From an uncultured Ruminiclostridium sp. (lineage in GTDB: Bacteria; Bacillota; Clostridia; Oscillospirales; Ruminococcaceae): a stretch of 64,000 nt of DNA. The first letter of the stretch is position 1. Every line of letters starts with the position of its first letter. Made by a program: the position numbers and the translations under genes. This document shows, in pieces, positions 63,406 through 64,000 of this stretch. The notes beneath the pieces were generated by a model. That model searched no databases. It worked only from the letters and a program-made list of their open reading frames with translations, and was not told where the DNA came from. The DNA is taken from the NCBI GenBank assembly GCA_934454635.1, contig CAKSFR010000001.1:186001-250000 (forward strand). Direction: 5' to 3'.

Positions 63406-64000
63406 TTGAATATTGCGGTTTGCGATGATGAAAAGATAATTGTAGATGATATTGCGGCGAAGCTGACCTCTCAATGCGGTGATTGTCGGATCATAAAGTT
63501 TTTCTCCGGAGAACAGCTCCTCGAATCGACATTCGATTTTGATATGATCTTTTTGGATATTGAGATGAGCGGAATAAATGGTATGAATACAGCGATTTCT
63601 TTACGCAAAATGGGCTATAACGGCGTAATTATCTTTCTTACAAGCCATTTGGAATATATGCAGGAAGCGTTTAAGGTAGGCGCGTTCAGATATCTCGAAA
63701 AGCCGATTGATAATGAGAAATTTAACGAGGCGTTCTCCAATGCGAGGTACGATATTTTAAACACAGAGCACATTATATTTAATGAAAAGGGTCAGAATTT
63801 ATGTATAAAACTTACCGATATCGTTTACTTGGAAGCATACGGAGACGGAACATATATTTTTGTTAAGGATGAGAGTGTATACGATTCAGCCAGACCGCTC
63901 AGATACTGGCAGGAACAGGTCGGAAGCGAACATTTTTATCGTATACACAAATCGTTTATTGTATCTTTTCTGTATGTCAGCAGCATTTCAAATGACGGAA
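63406..64000 (+). CDS. LytTR-family response regulator (partial, runs off the window)
   Basis: At least 198 residues, cut by the window end. The TTG at 63406 (MNIAVCDDEK) follows AGGATGTG at a suitable distance; no ATG start exists nearby. The receiver has CDDEK (acidic pair), the phospho-Asp in MIFLDIEMSG (about residue 49) and the conserved Lys in YLEKPI (about 97). A LytTR domain begins around residue 120 (LTDIVYLEAYGDGTYIFV), with RIHKSFIVS near the end of the window. It is AgrA/LytR-like, and a kinase gene probably follows outside the window. Confidence 0.85.
   Translation, partial: MNIAVCDDEKIIVDDIAAKLTSQCGDCRIIKFFSGEQLLESTFDFDMIFLDIEMSGINGMNTAISLRKMGYNGVIIFLTSHLEYMQEAFKVGAFRYLEKPIDNEKFNEAFSNARYDILNTEHIIFNEKGQNLCIKLTDIVYLEAYGDGTYIFVKDESVYDSARPLRYWQEQVGSEHFYRIHKSFIVSFLYVSSISNDG

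Overview
The window reads as chromosomal DNA of an anaerobic, plant-fibre or glycan-degrading Clostridia, most like Oscillospiraceae/Ruminococcus. The support is an NADH-linked [FeFe]-hydrogenase operon with a linked sensory-type hydrogenase operon, clostridial housekeeping blocks (lepA-hemW-dusB; rnj-gdpP-rplI-dnaB-tilS-hpt-ftsH), cytoplasmic and lipoprotein glycosidases and esterases, and moderate GC with strong Gram-positive TTGACA/TATAAT promoters and AGGAGG-type ribosome binding sites. The species is an inference; no rRNA or tRNA gene was seen.

Layout. 0-5 kb: minus-strand operon lepA-hemW-dusB-SDR. 5-11.7 kb: an acidic-repeat lipoprotein, a clostripain-type secreted protease, a small unknown protein, and a LytTR regulator plus hybrid histidine kinase operon. 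11.7-20.3 kb: the energy-metabolism centre. A minus-strand hydCEDBA-like operon is divergent from a plus-strand operon of DRTGG protein, small ATPase, PAS-less sensory-type [FeFe]-hydrogenase, second DRTGG-like protein and PHP phosphoesterase; a Rex-like site lies in front of the hyd operon. 20.3-23.7 kb: GH13 enzyme, membrane protein and glycosyltransferase. 23.7-33.3 kb: the housekeeping series from RNase J to FtsH. 33.3-36.5 kb: two SGNH esterases and a Cu/Zn superoxide dismutase-like gene.

36.6-64 kb is an accessory, partly decaying region. It holds an orphan large serine recombinase whose C-terminal ~150 residues are a SpoVT-like domain (the most unusual protein here), a flavodoxin, lacZ/araC with interlocked divergent promoters, a UvrX-type Y-family polymerase with its YolD partner, a GNAT protein, an orphan sugar-binding lipoprotein, GH16 and GH5 glucanases, LysR/YoaK, a broken GLUG/FN3 surface protein, a LytTR-PAS regulator, a TetR/rifampin-phosphotransferase-like operon, a broken MATE pump and the start of a LytTR response regulator.

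The accessory half carries two families of small non-autonomous elements (MITEs): a ~185-bp family (three full copies and one deleted copy) with TA at its ends, and a ~100-bp family (two copies plus a terminal fragment) flanked by TTA. Between them lie gene remnants: a second lacZ-araC locus shrunk to its ends, a YesL-like C-terminus, a chemotaxis-receptor tail, the MATE gene and the GLUG gene. Together they indicate active gene loss next to mobile repeats.
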